The notes: a model not told the origin generated them from the letters alone. Positions 8,717 through 23,004 are shown, counted from the stretch's first letter. The stretch: 64,000 nt of DNA from Nansenia antarctica (GCA_963989245.1 OZ022342.1:18393457-18457456), one strand, 5' to 3'. Translations and numbers: made by a program.

Positions 8717-9816
8717 CTAAACCTCTTTTCAGTCCCACTAATCATATACACAAAAAGAGCAGTCCTATGGTTTTGCCAGGTGCAATTATAGCCACGATAA
8801 CATGTAAATCGTCTAAAAACGCCACAAGTCATGCATCACAAAGTGCACCCGGAAACAAAGACCTCTCCAATTGGGTATCTTTCTCCGATTAAATACCGTT
8901 CCAATACAAATGAAAATCGACAGGCTTACCCTTGTTCGTGTAGTACGTAGACAGCGTGCTAAGGCCCTGATCATCCAGCCTTGTACTTCCTCAACTTTTC
9001 GTAATAAAAGTCTGTATTTATACAAACAGGTACCTTCAGGTAAGGGGTCCGCCCTCAGGTGAGGTTTAGACCAATCATGAGCAATGGGTGTGGACTTTGT
9101 ACATTGATGAAGAGGATTATGATGAAGGCTAGGGGGGAAGCGGCCCCCACTTTCTCCCATGGAGACAAAGGTGAAAACGCAACACAATGGCCACAACTGG
9201 TTCAGTCTGGTCTTAGAGTACTGGGTCTGGGGCAACACAAAGGTCATAAACTGCTCTCGATGGTAGGGCAATCAGGTCTTTGTAATCATGTAAATGTGTC
9301 TATTGTCTTACCCCATGTCAAGCTTCAAGTAGAGAAACTGGTTCTGTTGTGTGTGACAACAGGAAATCATCTTCTACAGTCTGCTGCAGACATTCAACCC
9401 AAGATGATGTTTGATTCTTAAATGTAGCTTATTACATATAATAATTTTCTCTCACATATTCCAAAGAAATTCTTTGTATGTTTTGCTATGTGAGTTGGTT
9501 GATTGGTTGTGACTGGACAGCAAAATAAGCTGCATTAACTGTGCTCCCAGAGTGTAGAGGCCATCTAACATGCAGTGTGTTCAATATGAGCAAGCATGGC
9601 ACTCACTGAATCAGGATTCTATGAGACTAAAAGGTAAACAAAACTGTGTGTGCATACAGCCTGTTCTGTACTCCAATAAAGAAATAACAAAGAAACTGTT
9701 TACTGCTTAACTACTTTTATTACATTCAGCGGGGAATAAAACATTGGCATAAGTACTGGACTTCAACTGACTCAATTTCAGCTAGAATACATTCAACGAT
9801 TTGTTGGGGGGGGAAA

Positions 9817-10080
9817 TCATGAGGTATTGCATTTAGCGAGTTGAGGATGTTGAGTGTCCTCTACATACACCGGCCCAGTCACAATGTAAGTCAGATCCCC
9901 CCAGTTAATCACATCGCCTGGGCTGTAGTCTACATTATCTGTGAAGTGCTGAATCTCACAAGGAGACAGGACATAGTTCCACACATGCACATCAGTGATT
10001 AGTGGAACGGACCGGAGACATGTTTTTGAAGAAGTTCCGAAAAGCAGTTCTGAAGAGGTTGTGGAGTGAAGAGGCGACAT
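9817..10080 (-). pseudogene. Pentraxin C-terminal fragment, unit 2
   Basis: Protein sequence identical to the unit 1 fragment. Confidence 0.68.
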
Positions 10081-10308
10081 AAAGGTACATATTATATTTC
10101 TTATTTATGTCTGCAGATAACATGTGCTGTATTTCAAACCGATGGGCTCATTCTATGCCCTACACCCTACGAAGGGTTCGTAGAAGCGACGGAGGGTTAT
10201 CAGCCTGGCTGGGGTTCCATACTATAAATGTGTTAGTATTAATGTTAATACTATAATTGTGTTAATATTAAATAATAAACCATATCAATGCCTGTCTTCC
10301 AGGCTGCC

Positions 10309-11047
10309 ATGTTTTGTCCTTTCTGTGGCCAAGATCTGGGGACTGTTCAAGTCTTCTGTGTCTCATGTGGCAAAAATGTACAGTTTTTGGCAGCACCTGA
10401 AGGCAACAGTGAGTAGACATGATGATTGTATTTGAGTTTGTTTGCAGAATATGGGGTACAACACACCTTTGGGAATACTAATGCAATAGTTTTCAGTATG
10501 GAAGCCTACTTTCCTGAATGTAAGATTGAGGTCATGATTAGATTGTAGACTAATTTATTAGAAATGTTATATAATAATTGTATACAATTTCTCGATGCAT
10601 ATGATTAAACAGTTGGGTATAGGGAGTGTTTTTGAGTCCCACTGCCATGGGGTAGAAACAGGTCTTATGGCCTGAACTTTTGGTCTTGATAGACCTCAAC
10701 CTCTTACTAGCAGGGAAGGGGTTCAAACAAATGGTGTTCAGGGTCAGAGGGGTCTGCCATAATCTTTCCTGCACTTCACCTGGTACTCAAGGTGTATAAG
10801 TTAAGTCCTGAAGAGAAGGCAGATCAGATGATGTGCTGCAGCTTGTCCTAGCAGAAAATGTTGTCTTTATTATATTTTTCTTTCTTTTTGTTTATCAGGC
10901 TCAGCATCAGACAGCCCCACAGAAGAGGATCTGATTCGAAAGTACTTCCATGATGGCTACAGCTACAATGAAATGTTGGATTTCCTGGCAATGACTCACA
11001 ATGTTAAAATGAGCCTCATTCTTTTCAAAGACACGTCAGAACTCTAA
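10309..11047 (+). CDS. Zinc-ribbon plus HTH-like chimeric ORF, unit 2
   Basis: Same two exons and same predicted protein as unit 1. Confidence 0.52.
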
Positions 11048-11209
11048 GAAGGAACAGAAACAGAAAACAGCGAAGGTATGCTCTTTAACATTGTTTTTAT
11101 TAGTATAGAAGTCACTTCCCCTTGATGTTCAACCACAATGGTCATCTGACTAACTAACTAACTGACCAACTAACCATCAAACAGTGATGATGAGGAAAAC
11201 GAATGGAGT

Positions 11210-14200
11210 TTACTGTAGTCCAAACCCTGGGGAATTTTGTATCCCAAAGTCCATGTTGTTCCGAAACTCAGTGTAATTCATGGCCATCGGTATCTCTATT
11301 GTGTTGGCGCAGGTTCTGCTCATTGGGAAGCGTGATGTCCGCAGAAAAAGCAGTTTGGGTGGTGGCTGGATCCCAGAGGGAGGCAGTGCGTCGAGTCCTG
11401 TGGCGAACATGAGGATGTCCTGGAGGAAGATTCCTGTTTGTTTCTCTGAAAAAAGTAGATTTAGTTTAGTTGTAAAATATAATATTTCAATGGAACTGCC
11501 AGCAATAGAAGATGATATCAAGATGACATAATTAAAAGATCTGGGGACTGTTCAGGTCTTCTGCAGGGTAGGGAGTGTGTTTATGATGAGATAATTAAAA
11601 TAAACCTTCTGTGTCAAGAAGATAGTCTCTCCAGAATCCGAGTACACGGGTTTCTTCCTGTCGCCTTGTGCACCCTGCTTCACTGAGCTTAACCTCAAAG
11701 ATGTCCTCCAATGTTTCAGCTGTTAGATGTTGAGCACTTGAGCACATAAAGACCCCGAATACAGATGCATGCTGTTCCAAAGCATGAATTACATCTAGTG
11801 TTGCAAGTCCATCCTTGAATCTACAAAACATTAAGAGCAATCATCACCTAACATGCTAACAGCAGCATCTTCAAGCAGTCCCACCAATCATACATCAATG
11901 TCAAATTTGTCAAAATGTACATTCTGCCAAAATAACTGTCACCTTACCTTTGAATTGCGAAATGGTTGCGATATATGATGTACCACTGCATGAAATCCTG
12001 GATGATCTTCTTTTTGTCACCCACACAAACAGGGTACTGAAAGCAACCAGCAGTCTGCAACATGCTGGAATGTCTGTCAACTAGTACAACTAGTTCGTCC
12101 AGCGTAGCTGCGTTGGATATCTAGGGTAGACAACAATCATCATAAACATAAAGAGAAAGTGACTAAATGAGCTTTGTTAATATACAGTACCAACCTACCT
12201 CAAGCAGGGAAGCTCTAATGGTGTCGTCCGTTACATCTTCAACCATGGCTACAGTGTCGGTGTTTGTTCCTGTGAGGTGCTCGTAGAGCATCTTGGACAG
12301 GAAGCGAGGACCTGGACCACCATGAACTATCGAGGTTGCAATCATCCTTCCAGTGTCAAAGTACTCATCATCTCTTGCAGCTGTTGATCATTTTTGTTCA
12401 ATTAGTACCACATTAACCAACATTATACAACAGTTATTTCCGACTAACTAATTTGATTGGTCAAGAGGCATTCCATGAGTGCTGATATTCAGTTTTAACA
12501 GCACTGGGACTTTTTAAGTATATATATTCATATCACTCTGCTGCCCATAAATAGAATGTTCAGGTTACATCAATAGTCGGTATCAAAATATCACATTTCT
12601 ATTATCAAAGAACACAATAAATGGAAACATACAGATAGTAGTAAAAGATACAAAGTAGCCTAGTCATAGTAGCCTATGTGCGTACCTACGACCAAACAGC
12701 AGCCGTGCTGACATACAGTATAACATCACTCCCTCTCGTGTGATATTGCCAAAGTAGCCACATTCTTAAATGTGTAAGAGATTCCATTTTCACTTGGAAT
12801 AGCAGCTCCTGCATTTCCAGTGTGAAGCACAACTTGAACTTGCGGAAATGTAATGTGTAATTATTTATTTTGTAATAAGAGTTACATTCTGAACTAGAAA
12901 AACCGCATAGCTATCCGCCTGGCGGTGGCATAAACATGATTACCTGCAATGTCAAATGTCAGAAATCTCCTGTCCTCTGGGCCATCAAAGATTCTTCGCG
13001 TTCTCAGGCTGTTCATTAGGAGGGTCAGGAACTCGCGCTTGGGACCACCAGTGTCCACTCCTTCCTCATATCGCCCCTCATCATCAGTAAACTTCACTAT
13101 TATGTCATGAGATGGGTCATATGAAGCACGTTTGAAGCCGCGGACTGCTCCGTCCCACACATTGGCTCTGTTAATATTGAACCTGCTCCAAGATGTTTTT
13201 ATTATCTTTGCTGAGAGTCCTGAAACAATGTCTGCAGCAGTCAAGTCCTCTGTGCTGTAAAAGAAGATGTGGTGTACTATGATTTCAAATAATAAAGCCA
13301 CAAATAACACAAGTTATTAATTATTAGTAACTGGTATTAGTATCTGGTTTCTTTGAAAAACATTAGGTTTAAAACATACAATACCAGCACATTTGGCATA
13401 ATATTATTGGTGCACACTGCCCGTAAACATTTGACAAAGATGCAAGAAATAAATTGAAAATCCACACAATTCTGAGTAAACTAGCAAATGTGTAAAGGTT
13501 GCATCTGTCAACACAGCTTACCTGTAGAAGTTGTTCTGACCCCGGGCACATTGCTCTTGTTCCTGGCAAATGTACAGTGTTATTCTTTGGTAGACCTTTC
13601 CAATGGCCTCCTTGTATTTCTCCACTGTGAAAGCGGTGTCTGTTCCTGGAATGTTTCGAACTTCCTGACCATCGGGGTACAGCAAGACATAGGCAACATC
13701 TTTCATGTCCTCGATAAAATCGTTCTGCTTCTTTAAAGCAGCATCCAACAGTTGGTCAGATGACCATTGTGGTTGAACATCAAGGGGAAATGACTTCCCT
13801 CTCACAGGTTTAAAGAAGTCACCTGTCCTCCTCATAATGCCAACAAATATCTACAGAAAGAGAAGAAAATAGAAATTAATAAAAGTAAACAAATTGATAC
13901 AATTTGTCTTTTGACAGTGTGAGCAACATATTTATACTAATAAAAACAATGTTAAAAAGCATACCTTCACTGTTTTCTGTTTCTTCTTAGAGTTCTGACG
14001 TGTCTTTGAAAAGAATGTCCTTCTCTCCCTCTCTTTCACTGCCCTAAATTTGGTTTTGAACGTTTCCACCACGGTGCTCAGGACCGTGTTCTTCTTCAGC
14101 TCCGGTCTGATGGGGAAGTGGGTCCGACATTGAGGGCAGCTGTAGTTGTGGTCCTGCCAGGTGGCCAAAAGACAATCTTGGCAGAAGGTGTGGCCGCATG

Positions 14201-14291
14201 GGATGGTCACCGGATAGTCGAACGGAGAGAGGCAGACGCTACAAGTCAATTCTTCCTCGAGACTCATGAGAGAAGGAATATCCTCCGCCAT
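11210..14291 (-). CDS. RING-HECT chimeric E3 ubiquitin ligase, copy 3
   Basis: Exons: 14291-13965, 13850-13522, 13254-12944, 12380-12199, 12120-11948, 11820-11606, 11445-11210. The coding sequence is open throughout and the only exon 3 change seen is synonymous. What sets this copy apart is its promoter. The stretch that in other units carries the TATA box and start of transcription is interrupted by about 65 bp and about 250 bp of unrelated sequence (14725-14789 and about 14830-15080). Its expression may therefore differ from the rest of the array. Confidence 0.88.
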
Positions 14292-14408
14292 GACCAAACA
14301 CACAGACAGCTGACCCGTGCGTCACTGGAGGGAGAAACGAAATGTAAGGTTATCTCTATCCGCTTGTTAATACTTTTTCTGTAACCAGATAACAGCAACG
14401 TCGAAGAT

Positions 14409-14464
<56 letters not shown>

Positions 14465-14724
14465 CTAAACCTCTTTTCAGTCCCACTAATCATATACACA
14501 AAAAGAGCAGTCCTATGGTTTTGCCAGGTGCAATTATAGCCACGATAACATGTAAATCGTCTAAAAACGCCACAAGTCATGCATCACAAAGTGCACCCGG
14601 AAACAAAGACCTCTCCAATTGGGTATCTTTCTCCGATTAAATACCGTTCCAATACAAATGAAAATCGACAGGCTTACCCTTGTTCGTGTAGTACGTAGAC
14701 AGCGTGCTAAGGCCCTGATCATCC

Positions 14725-14789
14725 GACTCTCAGCCAATAAAAAATAGAGGGGACCTCTCCATCGATTCACGTCCTAGGTGAAAAACGAG
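14725..14789. other. Unit 3-specific insertion A (about 65 bp)
   Basis: Present between sequences that are contiguous in the other ten units, inside the predicted 5' UTR exon. No target-site duplication is obvious. It contains CTCTCAGCC, the exact reverse complement of GGCTGAGAG in insertion B. Origin not recognised. Confidence 0.75.
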
Positions 14790-14829
14790 AGCCTTGTACT
14801 TCCTCAACTTTTCGTAATAAAAAAGTCTG

Positions 14830-15080
14830 CTCGTCAGCGTATCTCAAAATGGCTGAGAGCGGATAAGGCAGGAGACCTCCGCAGCCGTTCCCTTTGTTCC
14901 TCGTCGCCAACTTGTTAGAGTAAATTATTCAATAATGGCAGCCTGTTTCGTTTCAAGATGTATAAGAAAATATATTTAATAATCTTCTGCAGAAGGAGGA
15001 AGTTTACAAGCACGTCAGACAGGTCTTAACAGTGAAAGTTCCTCGTAAAAGTAAAGATCATTAATTTCATCTGAGTATTT
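14830..15080. other. Unit 3-specific replacement B (about 250 bp)
   Basis: This block replaces the few bases that carry the TATA box elsewhere. On the minus strand it contains a TTGGCGACGAGG stretch, reminiscent of the region just after the 5' LTR in some Ty3/gypsy elements. I see no LTR pair, ORF or polypurine tract, so that origin is speculative. It could also be ancestral promoter sequence lost from the other units. Confidence 0.6.
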
Positions 15081-15083
15081 AAA
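15076..15083 (-). promoter_or_regulatory. Weak TATA-like sequence in rearranged unit 3 promoter
   Basis: Where other units have TATAAATA, unit 3 has TTTAAATA on the minus strand at the far edge of the inserted block. It is about 300 bp further from the splice donor than the normal TATA box. Whether it works as a promoter is unknown. Confidence 0.3.
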
Positions 15084-15873
15084 CAGGTACCTTCAGGTAA
15101 GGGGTCCGCCCTCAGGTGAGGTTTAGACCAATCGTGAGCAATGGGTGTGGACTTTGTACATTGATGAAGATGATTATGATGAAGGCTAGGGGGGAAGCGG
15201 CCCCCACTTTCTCTCATGGAGACAAAGGTGAAAACGCAACACAATGGCCACAACTGGTTCAGTCTGGTCTTAGAGTACTGGGTCTGGGGCAACACAAAGG
15301 TCATAAACTGCTCTAGATGGTAGGGCAATCAGGTCTTTGTAATCATGTAAATGTGTCTATTGTCTTAGCCCATGTCAAGCTTCAAGTAGAGAAACTGGTT
15401 CTGTTGTGTGTGACAACAGGAAATCATCTTCTACAGTCTGCTGCAGACATTCAACCCAAGATGATGTTTGATTCTTAAATGTAGCTTATTACATATAATA
15501 ATTTTCTCTCACATATTCCAAAGAAATTCTTTGTATGTTTTGCTATGTGAGTTGGTTGATTGGTTGTGACTGGACAGCAAAATAAGCTGCATTAACTGTG
15601 CTCCCAGAGTGTAGAGGCCATCTAACATGCAGTGTGTTCAATATGAGCAAGCATGGCACTCACTGAATCAGGATTCTATGAGACTAAAAGGTAAACAAAA
15701 CTGTGTGTGCATACAGCCTGTTCTGTACTCCAATAAAGAAATAACAAAGAAACTGTTTACTGCTTAACTACTTTTATTACATTCAGCGGGGAATAAAACA
15801 TTGGCATAAGTACTGGACTTCAACTGACTCAATTTCAGCTAGAATACATTCAACGATTTGTTGGGGGGGGAAA

Positions 15874-16137
15874 TCATGAGGTATTGCATTTAGCGAGTTG
15901 AGGATGTTGAGTGTCCTCTACATACACCGGCCCAGTCACAATGTAAGTCAGATCCCCCCAGTTAATCACATCGCCTGGGCTGTAGTCTACATTATCTGTG
16001 AAGTGCTGAATCTCACAAGGAGACAGGACATAGTTCCACACATGCACATCAGTGATTAGTGGAACGGACCGGAGACATGTTTTTGAAGAAGTTCCGAAAA
16101 GCAGTTCTGAAGAGGTTGTGGAGTGAAGAGGCGACAT
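15874..16137 (-). pseudogene. Pentraxin C-terminal fragment, unit 3
   Basis: Identical protein to unit 1, although the promoter region of the same unit is heavily rearranged. Confidence 0.68.
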
Positions 16138-16365
16138 AAAGGTACATATTATATTTCTTATTTATGTCTGCAGATAACATGTGCTGTATTTCAAACCGAA
16201 GGGCTCATTCTATGCCCTACACCCTACGAAGGGTTCGTAGAAGCGACGGAGGGTTATCAGCCTGGCTGGGGTTCCATACTATAATTGTGTTAGTATTAAT
16301 GTTAATACTATAATTGTGTTAATATTAAATAATAAACCATATCAATGCCTGTCTTCCAGGCTGCC

Positions 16366-17108
16366 ATGTTTTGTCCTTTCTGTGGCCAAGATCTGGGGAC
16401 TGTTCAAGTCTTCTGTGTCTCATGTGGCAAAAATGTACAGTTTTTGGCAGCACCTGAAGGCAACAGTGAGTAGACATGATGATTGTATTTGAGTTTGTTT
16501 GCAGAATATGGGGTACAGCACACCTTTGGGAATACTAATGCAATAGTTTTCAGTATGGAAGCCTACTTTCCTGAATGTAAGATTGAGGTCATGATTAGAT
16601 TGTAGACTAATTTATTAGAAATGTAAGTTATATAATAATTGTATACAATTTCTCGATGCATATGATTAAACAGTTGGGTATAGGGAGTGTTTTTGAGTCC
16701 CACTGCCATGGGGTAGAAACAGGTCTTATGGCCTGAACTTTTGGTCTTGATAGACCTCAACCTCTTACTAGCAGGGAAGGGGTTCAAACAAATGGTGTTC
16801 AGGGTCAGAGGGGTCTGCCATAATCTTTCCTGCACTTCACCTGGTACTCAAGGCGTATAAGTTAAGTCCTGAAGAGAAGGCAGATCAGATGATGTGCTGC
16901 AGCTTGTCCTAGCAGAAAATGTTGTCTTTATTATATTTTTCTTTCTTTTTGTTTATCAGGCTCAGCATCAGACAGCCCCACAGAAGAGGATCTGATTCGA
17001 AAGTACTTCCATGATGGCTACAGCTACGATGACATTTTGGATTTCCTGGCAATGACTCACAATGTTAAAATGAGCCTCATTCTTTTCAAAGACACGTCAG
17101 AACTCTAA
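16366..17108 (+). CDS. Zinc-ribbon plus HTH-like chimeric ORF, unit 3
   Basis: Same structure. Exon 2 reads SYDDILDF instead of SYNEMLDF, the only copy with this variant. The intron has a 4-bp insertion near 16625. Confidence 0.52.
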
Positions 17109-17274
17109 GAAGGAACAGAAACAGAAAACAGCGAAGGTATGCTCTTTAACATTGTTTTTATTAGTATAGAAGTCACTTCCCCTTGATGTTCAACCACAAT
17201 GGTCATCTGACTAACTAACTAACTAACTAACCAACTAACCATCAAACAGTGATGATGAGGAAAACGAATGGAGT

Positions 17275-20200
17275 TTACTGTAGTCCAAACCCTGGGGAAT
17301 TTTGTATCCCAAAGTCCATGTTGTTCCGAAACTCAGTGTAATTCATGGCCATCGGTATCTCTATTGTGTTGGCGCAGGTTCTGCTCATTGGGAAGCGTGA
17401 TGTCCGCAGAAAAAGCAGTTTGGGTGGTGGCTGGATCCCAGAGGGAGGCAGTGCGTCGAGTCCTGTGGCGAACATGAGGATGTCCTGGAGGAAGATTCCT
17501 GTTTGTTTCTCTGAAAAAAGTAGATTTAGTTTAGTTGTAAAATATAATATTTCAATGGAACTGCCAGCAATAGAAGATGATATCAAGATGACATAATTAA
17601 AAGATCTGGGGACTGTTCAGGTCTTCTGCAGGGTAGGGAGTGTGTTTATGATGAGATAATTAAAATAAACCTTCTGTGTCAAGAAGATAGTCTCTCCAGA
17701 ATCCGAGTACACGGGTTTCTTCCTGTCGCCTTGTGCACCCTGCTTCACTGAGCTTAACCTCAAAGATGTCCTCCAATGTTTCAGCTGTTAGATGTTGAGC
17801 ACTTGAGCACATAAAGACCCCGAATACAGATGCATGCTGTTCCAAAGCATGAATTACATCTAGTGTTGCAAGTCCATCCTTGAATCTACAAAACATTAAG
17901 AGCAATCATCACCTAACATGCTAACAGCAGCATCTTCAAGCAGTCCCACCAATCATACATCAATGTCAAATTTGTCAAAATGTACATTCTGCCAAAATAA
18001 CTGTCACCTTACCTTTGAATTGCGAAATGGTTGCGATATATGATGTACCACTGCATGAAATCCTGGATGATCTTCTTTTTGTCACCCACACAAACAGGGT
18101 ACTGAAAGCAACCAGCAGTCTGCAACATGCTGGAATGTCTGTCAACTAGTACAACTAGTTCGTCCAGCATAGCTGCGTTGGATATCTAGGGTAGACAACA
18201 ATCATCATAAACATAAAGAGAAAGTGACTAAATGAGCTTTGTTAATATACAGTACCAACCTACCTCAAGCAGGGAAGCTCTAATGGTGTCGTCCGTTACA
18301 TCTTCAACCATGGCTACAGTGTCGGTGTTTGTTCCTGTGAGGTGCTCGTAGAGCATCTTGGACAGGAAGCGAGGACCTGGACCACCATGAACTATCGAGG
18401 TTGCAATCATCCTTCCAGTGTCAAAGTACTCATCATCTCTTGCAGCTGTTGATCATTTTTGTTCAATTAGTACCACATTAACCAACATTATACAACAGTT
18501 AGTTCCGACTAACTAATTTGATTGGTCAAGAGGCATTCCATGAGTGCTGATATTCAGTTTTAACAGCACTGGGACTTTTTAAGTATATATATTTATATCA
18601 CTCTGCTGCCCATAAATAGAATGTTCAGGTTACATCAATAGTCGGTATCAAAATATCACATTTCTATTATCAAAGAACACAATAAATGGAAACATACAGA
18701 TAGTAGTAAAAGATACAAAGTAGCCTAGTCATAGTAGCCTATGTGCGTACCTACGACCAAACAGCAGCCGTGCTGACATACAGTATAACATCACTCCCTC
18801 TCGTGTGATATTGCCAAAGTAGCCACATTCTTAAATGTGTAAGAGATTCCATTTTCACTTGGAATAGCAGCTCCTGCATTTCCAGTGTGAAGCACAACTT
18901 GAACTTGCGGAAATGTAATGTGTAATTATTTATTTTGTAATAAGAGTTACATTCTGAACTAGAAAAACCGCATAGCTATCCGCCTGGCGGTGGCATAAAC
19001 ATGATTACCTGCAATGTCAAACGTCAGAAATCTCCTGTCCTCTGGGCCATCAAAGATTCTTCGCGTTCTCAGGCTGTTCATTAGGAGGGTCAGGAACTCG
19101 CGCTTGGGACCACCAGTGTCCACTCCTTCCTCATATCGCCCCTCATCATCAGTAAACTTCACTATTATGTCATGAGATGGGTCATATGAAGCACGTTTGA
19201 AGCCGCGGACTGCTCCGTCCCACACATTGGCTCTGTTAATATTGAACCTGCTCCAAGATGTTTTTATTATCTTTGCTGAGAGTCCTGAAACAATGTCTGC
19301 AGCAGTCAAGTCCTCTGTGCTGTAAAAGAAGATGTGGTGTACTATGATTTCAAATAATAAAGCCACAAATAACACAAGTTATTAATTATTAGTAACTGGT
19401 ATTAGTATCTGGTTTCTTTGAAAAACATTAGGTTTAAAACATACAATACCAGCACATTTGGCATAATATTATTGGTGCACACTGCCCGTAAACATTTGAC
19501 AAAGATGCAAGAAATAAATTGAAAATCCACACAATTCTGAGTAAACTAGCAAATGTGTAAAGGTTGCATCTGTCAACACAGCTTACCTGTAGAAGTTGTT
19601 CTGACCCCGGGCACATTGCTCTTGTTCCTGGCAAATGTACATTGTTATTCTTTGGTAGACCTTTCCAATGGCCTCCTTGTATTTCTCCACTGTGAAAGCG
19701 GTGTCTGTTCCTGGAATGTTTCGAACTTCCTGACCATCGGGGTACAGCAAGACATAGGCAACATCTTTCATGTCCTCGATAAAATCGTTCTGCTTCTTTA
19801 AAGCAGCATCCAACAGTTGGTCAGATGACCATTGTGGTTGAACATCAAGGGGAAATGACTTCCCTCTCACAGGTTTAAAGAAGTCACCTGTCCTCCTCAT
19901 AATGCCAACAAATATCTACAGAAAGAGAAGAAAATAGAAATTAATAAAAGTAAACAAATTGATACAATTTGTCTTTTGACAGTGTGAGCAACATATTTAT
20001 TTATACTAATAAAAACAATGTTAAAAAGCATACCTTCACTGTTTTCTGTTTCTTCTTAGAGTTCTGACGTGTCTTTGAAAAGAATGTCCTTCTCTCCCTC
20101 TCTTTCACTGCCCTAAATTTGGTTTTGAACGTTTCCACCACGGTGCTCAGGACCGTGTTCTTCTTCAGCTCCGGTCTGATGGGGAAGTGGGTCCGACATT

Positions 20201-20360
20201 GAGGGCAGCTGTAGTTGTGGTCCTGCCAGGTGGCCAAAAGACAATCTTGGCAGAAGGTGTGGCCGCATGGGATGGTCACCGGATAGTCGAACGGAGAGAG
20301 GCAGACGCTACAAGTCAATTCTTCCTCAAGACTCATGAGAGAAGGAATATCCTCCGCCAT
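17275..20360 (-). CDS. RING-HECT chimeric E3 ubiquitin ligase, copy 4
   Basis: Exons: 20360-20034, 19915-19587, 19319-19009, 18445-18264, 18185-18013, 17885-17671, 17510-17275. Open throughout, 590 residues. Differences from copy 2: F130 retained, L201M at the end of the linker (shared with copies 5 and 8), and T389M in exon 5 (private to this copy). A synonymous change in the RING exon is shared only with copy 5. RING ligands and the HECT cysteine are intact. Confidence 0.88.
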
Positions 20361-20477
20361 GACCAAACACACAGACAGCTGACCCGTGCGTCACTGGAGG
20401 GAGAAACGAAACGTAAGGTTATCTCTATCCGCTTGTTAATACTTTTTCTGTAACCAGATAACAGCAACGTCGAAGAT

Positions 20478-20517
<40 letters not shown>

Positions 20518-21617
20518 CTAAACCTCTTTTCAGTCCCACTAATCATATACACAAAAAGAGCAGTCCTATGGTTTTGCCAGGTGCAATTATAGCCACGATA
20601 ACATGTAAATCGTCTAAAAACGCCACAAGTCATGCATCACAAAGTGCACCCGGAAACAAAGACCTCTCCAATTGGGTATCTTTCTCCGATTAAATACCGT
20701 TCCAATACAAATGAAAATCGACAGGCTTACCCTTGTTCGTGTAGTACGTAGACAGCGTGCTAAGGCCCTGATCATCCAGCCTTGTACTTCCTCAACTTTT
20801 CGTAATAAAAGTCTGTATTTATACAAACAGGTACCTTCAGGTAAGGGGTCCGCCCTCAGGTGAGGTTTAGACCAATCATGAGCAATGGGTGTGGACTTTG
20901 TACATTGATGAAGAGGATTATGATGAAGGCTAGGGGGGAAGCGGCCCCCACTTTCTCCCATGGAGACAAAGGTGAAAACGCAACACAATGGCCACAACTG
21001 GTTCAGTCTGGTCTTAGAGTACTGGGTCTGGGGCAACACAAAGGTCATAAACTGCTCTCGATGGTAGGGCAATCAGGTCTTTGTAATCATGTAAATGTGT
21101 CTATTGTCTTACCCCATGTCAAGCTTCAAGTAGAGAAACTGGTTCTGTTGTGTGTGACAACAGGAAATCATCTTCTACAGTCTGCTGCAGACATTCAACC
21201 CAAGATGATGTTTGATTCTTAAATGTAGCTTATTACATATAATAATTTTCTCTCACATATTCCAAAGAAATTCTTTGTATGTTTTGCTATGTGAGTTGGT
21301 TGATTGGTTGTGACTGGACAGCAAAATAAGCTGCATTAACTGTGCTCCCAGAGTGTAGAGGCCATCTAACATGCAGTGTGTTCAATATGAGCAAGCATGG
21401 CACTCACTGAATCAGGATTCTATGAGACTAAAAGGTAAACAAAACTGTGTGTGCATACAGCCTGTTCTGTACTCCAATAAAGAAATAACAAAGAAACTGT
21501 TTACTGCTTAACTACTTTTATTACATTCAGCGGGGAATAAAACATTGGCATAAGTACTGGACTTCAACTGACTCAATTTCAGCTAGAATACATTCAACGA
21601 TTTGTTGGGGGGGGAAA

Positions 21618-21881
21618 TCATGAGGTATTGCATTTAGCGAGTTGAGGATGTTGAGTGTCCTCTACATACACCGGCCCAGTCACAATGTAAGTCAGATCCC
21701 CCCAGTTAATCACATCGCCTGGGCTGTAGTCTACATTATCTGTGAAGTGCTGAATCTCACAAGGAGACAGGACATAGTTCCACACATGCACATCAGTGAT
21801 TAGTGGAACGGACCGGAGACATGTTTTTGAAGAAGTTCCGAAAAGCAGTTCTGAAGAGGTTGTGGAGTGAAGAGGCGACAT
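21618..21881 (-). pseudogene. Pentraxin C-terminal fragment, unit 4
   Basis: Identical protein to unit 1. The sequence just beyond its ATG (about 21990) has a small deletion shared only with unit 5. Confidence 0.68.
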
Positions 21882-22103
21882 AAAGGTACATATTATATTT
21901 CTTATTTATGTCTGCAGATAACATGTGCTGTATTTCAAACCGAAGGGCTCATTCTATGCCCTACACCCTACGAAGGGTTCGTAGAAGCGACGAACCAGCC
22001 TGGCTGGGGTTCCATACTATAATTGTGTTAGTATTAATGTTAATACTATAATTGTGTTAATATTAAATAATAAACCATATCAATGCCTGTCTTCCAGGCT
22101 GCC

Positions 22104-22842
22104 ATGTTTTGTCCTTTCTGTGGCCAAGATCTGGGGACTGTTCAAGTCTTCTGTGTCTCATGTGGCAAACATTTACAGTTTTTGGCAGCACCTGAAGGCA
22201 ACAGTGAGTAGACATGATGATTGTATTTGAGTTTGTTTGCAGAATATGGGGTACAACACACCTTTGGGAATACTAATGCAATAGTTTTCAGTATGGAAGC
22301 CTACTTTCCTGAATGTAAGATTGAGGTCATGATTAGATTGTAGACTAATTTATTAGAAATGTTATATAATAATTGTATACAATTTCTCGATGCATATGAT
22401 TAAACAGTTGGGTATAGGGAGTGTTTTTGAGTCCCACTGCCATGGGGTAGAAACAGGTCTTATGGCCTGAACTTTTGGTCTTGATAGACCTCAACCTCTT
22501 ACTAGCAGGGAAGGGGTTCAAACAAATGGTGTTCAGGGTCAGAGGGGTCTGCCATAATCTTTCCTGCACTTCACCTGGTACTCAAGGTGTATAAGTTAAG
22601 TCCTGAAGAGAAGGCAGATCAGATGATGTGCTGCAGCTTGTCCTAGCAGAAAATGTTGTCTTTATTATATTTTTCTTTCTTTTTGTTTATCAGGCTCAGC
22701 ATCAGACAGCCCCACAGAAGAGGATCTGATTCGAAAGTACTTCCATGATGGCTACAGCTACAATGAAATGTTGGATTTCCTGGCAATGACTCACAATGTT
22801 AAAATGAGCCTCATTCTTTTCAAAGACACGTCAGAACTCTAA
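22104..22842 (+). CDS. Zinc-ribbon plus HTH-like chimeric ORF, unit 4
   Basis: Same structure. After the second CxxC the protein reads GKHLQF rather than GKNVQF, shared only with unit 5. Confidence 0.52.
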
Positions 22843-23004
22843 GAAGGAACAGAAACAGAAAACAGCGAAGGTATGCTCTTTAACATTGTTTTTATTAGTA
22901 TAGAAGTCACTTCCCCTTGATGTTCAACCACAATGGTCATCTGACTAACTAACTAACTAACCAACTAACCATCAAACAGTGATGATGAGGAAAACGAATG
23001 GAGT

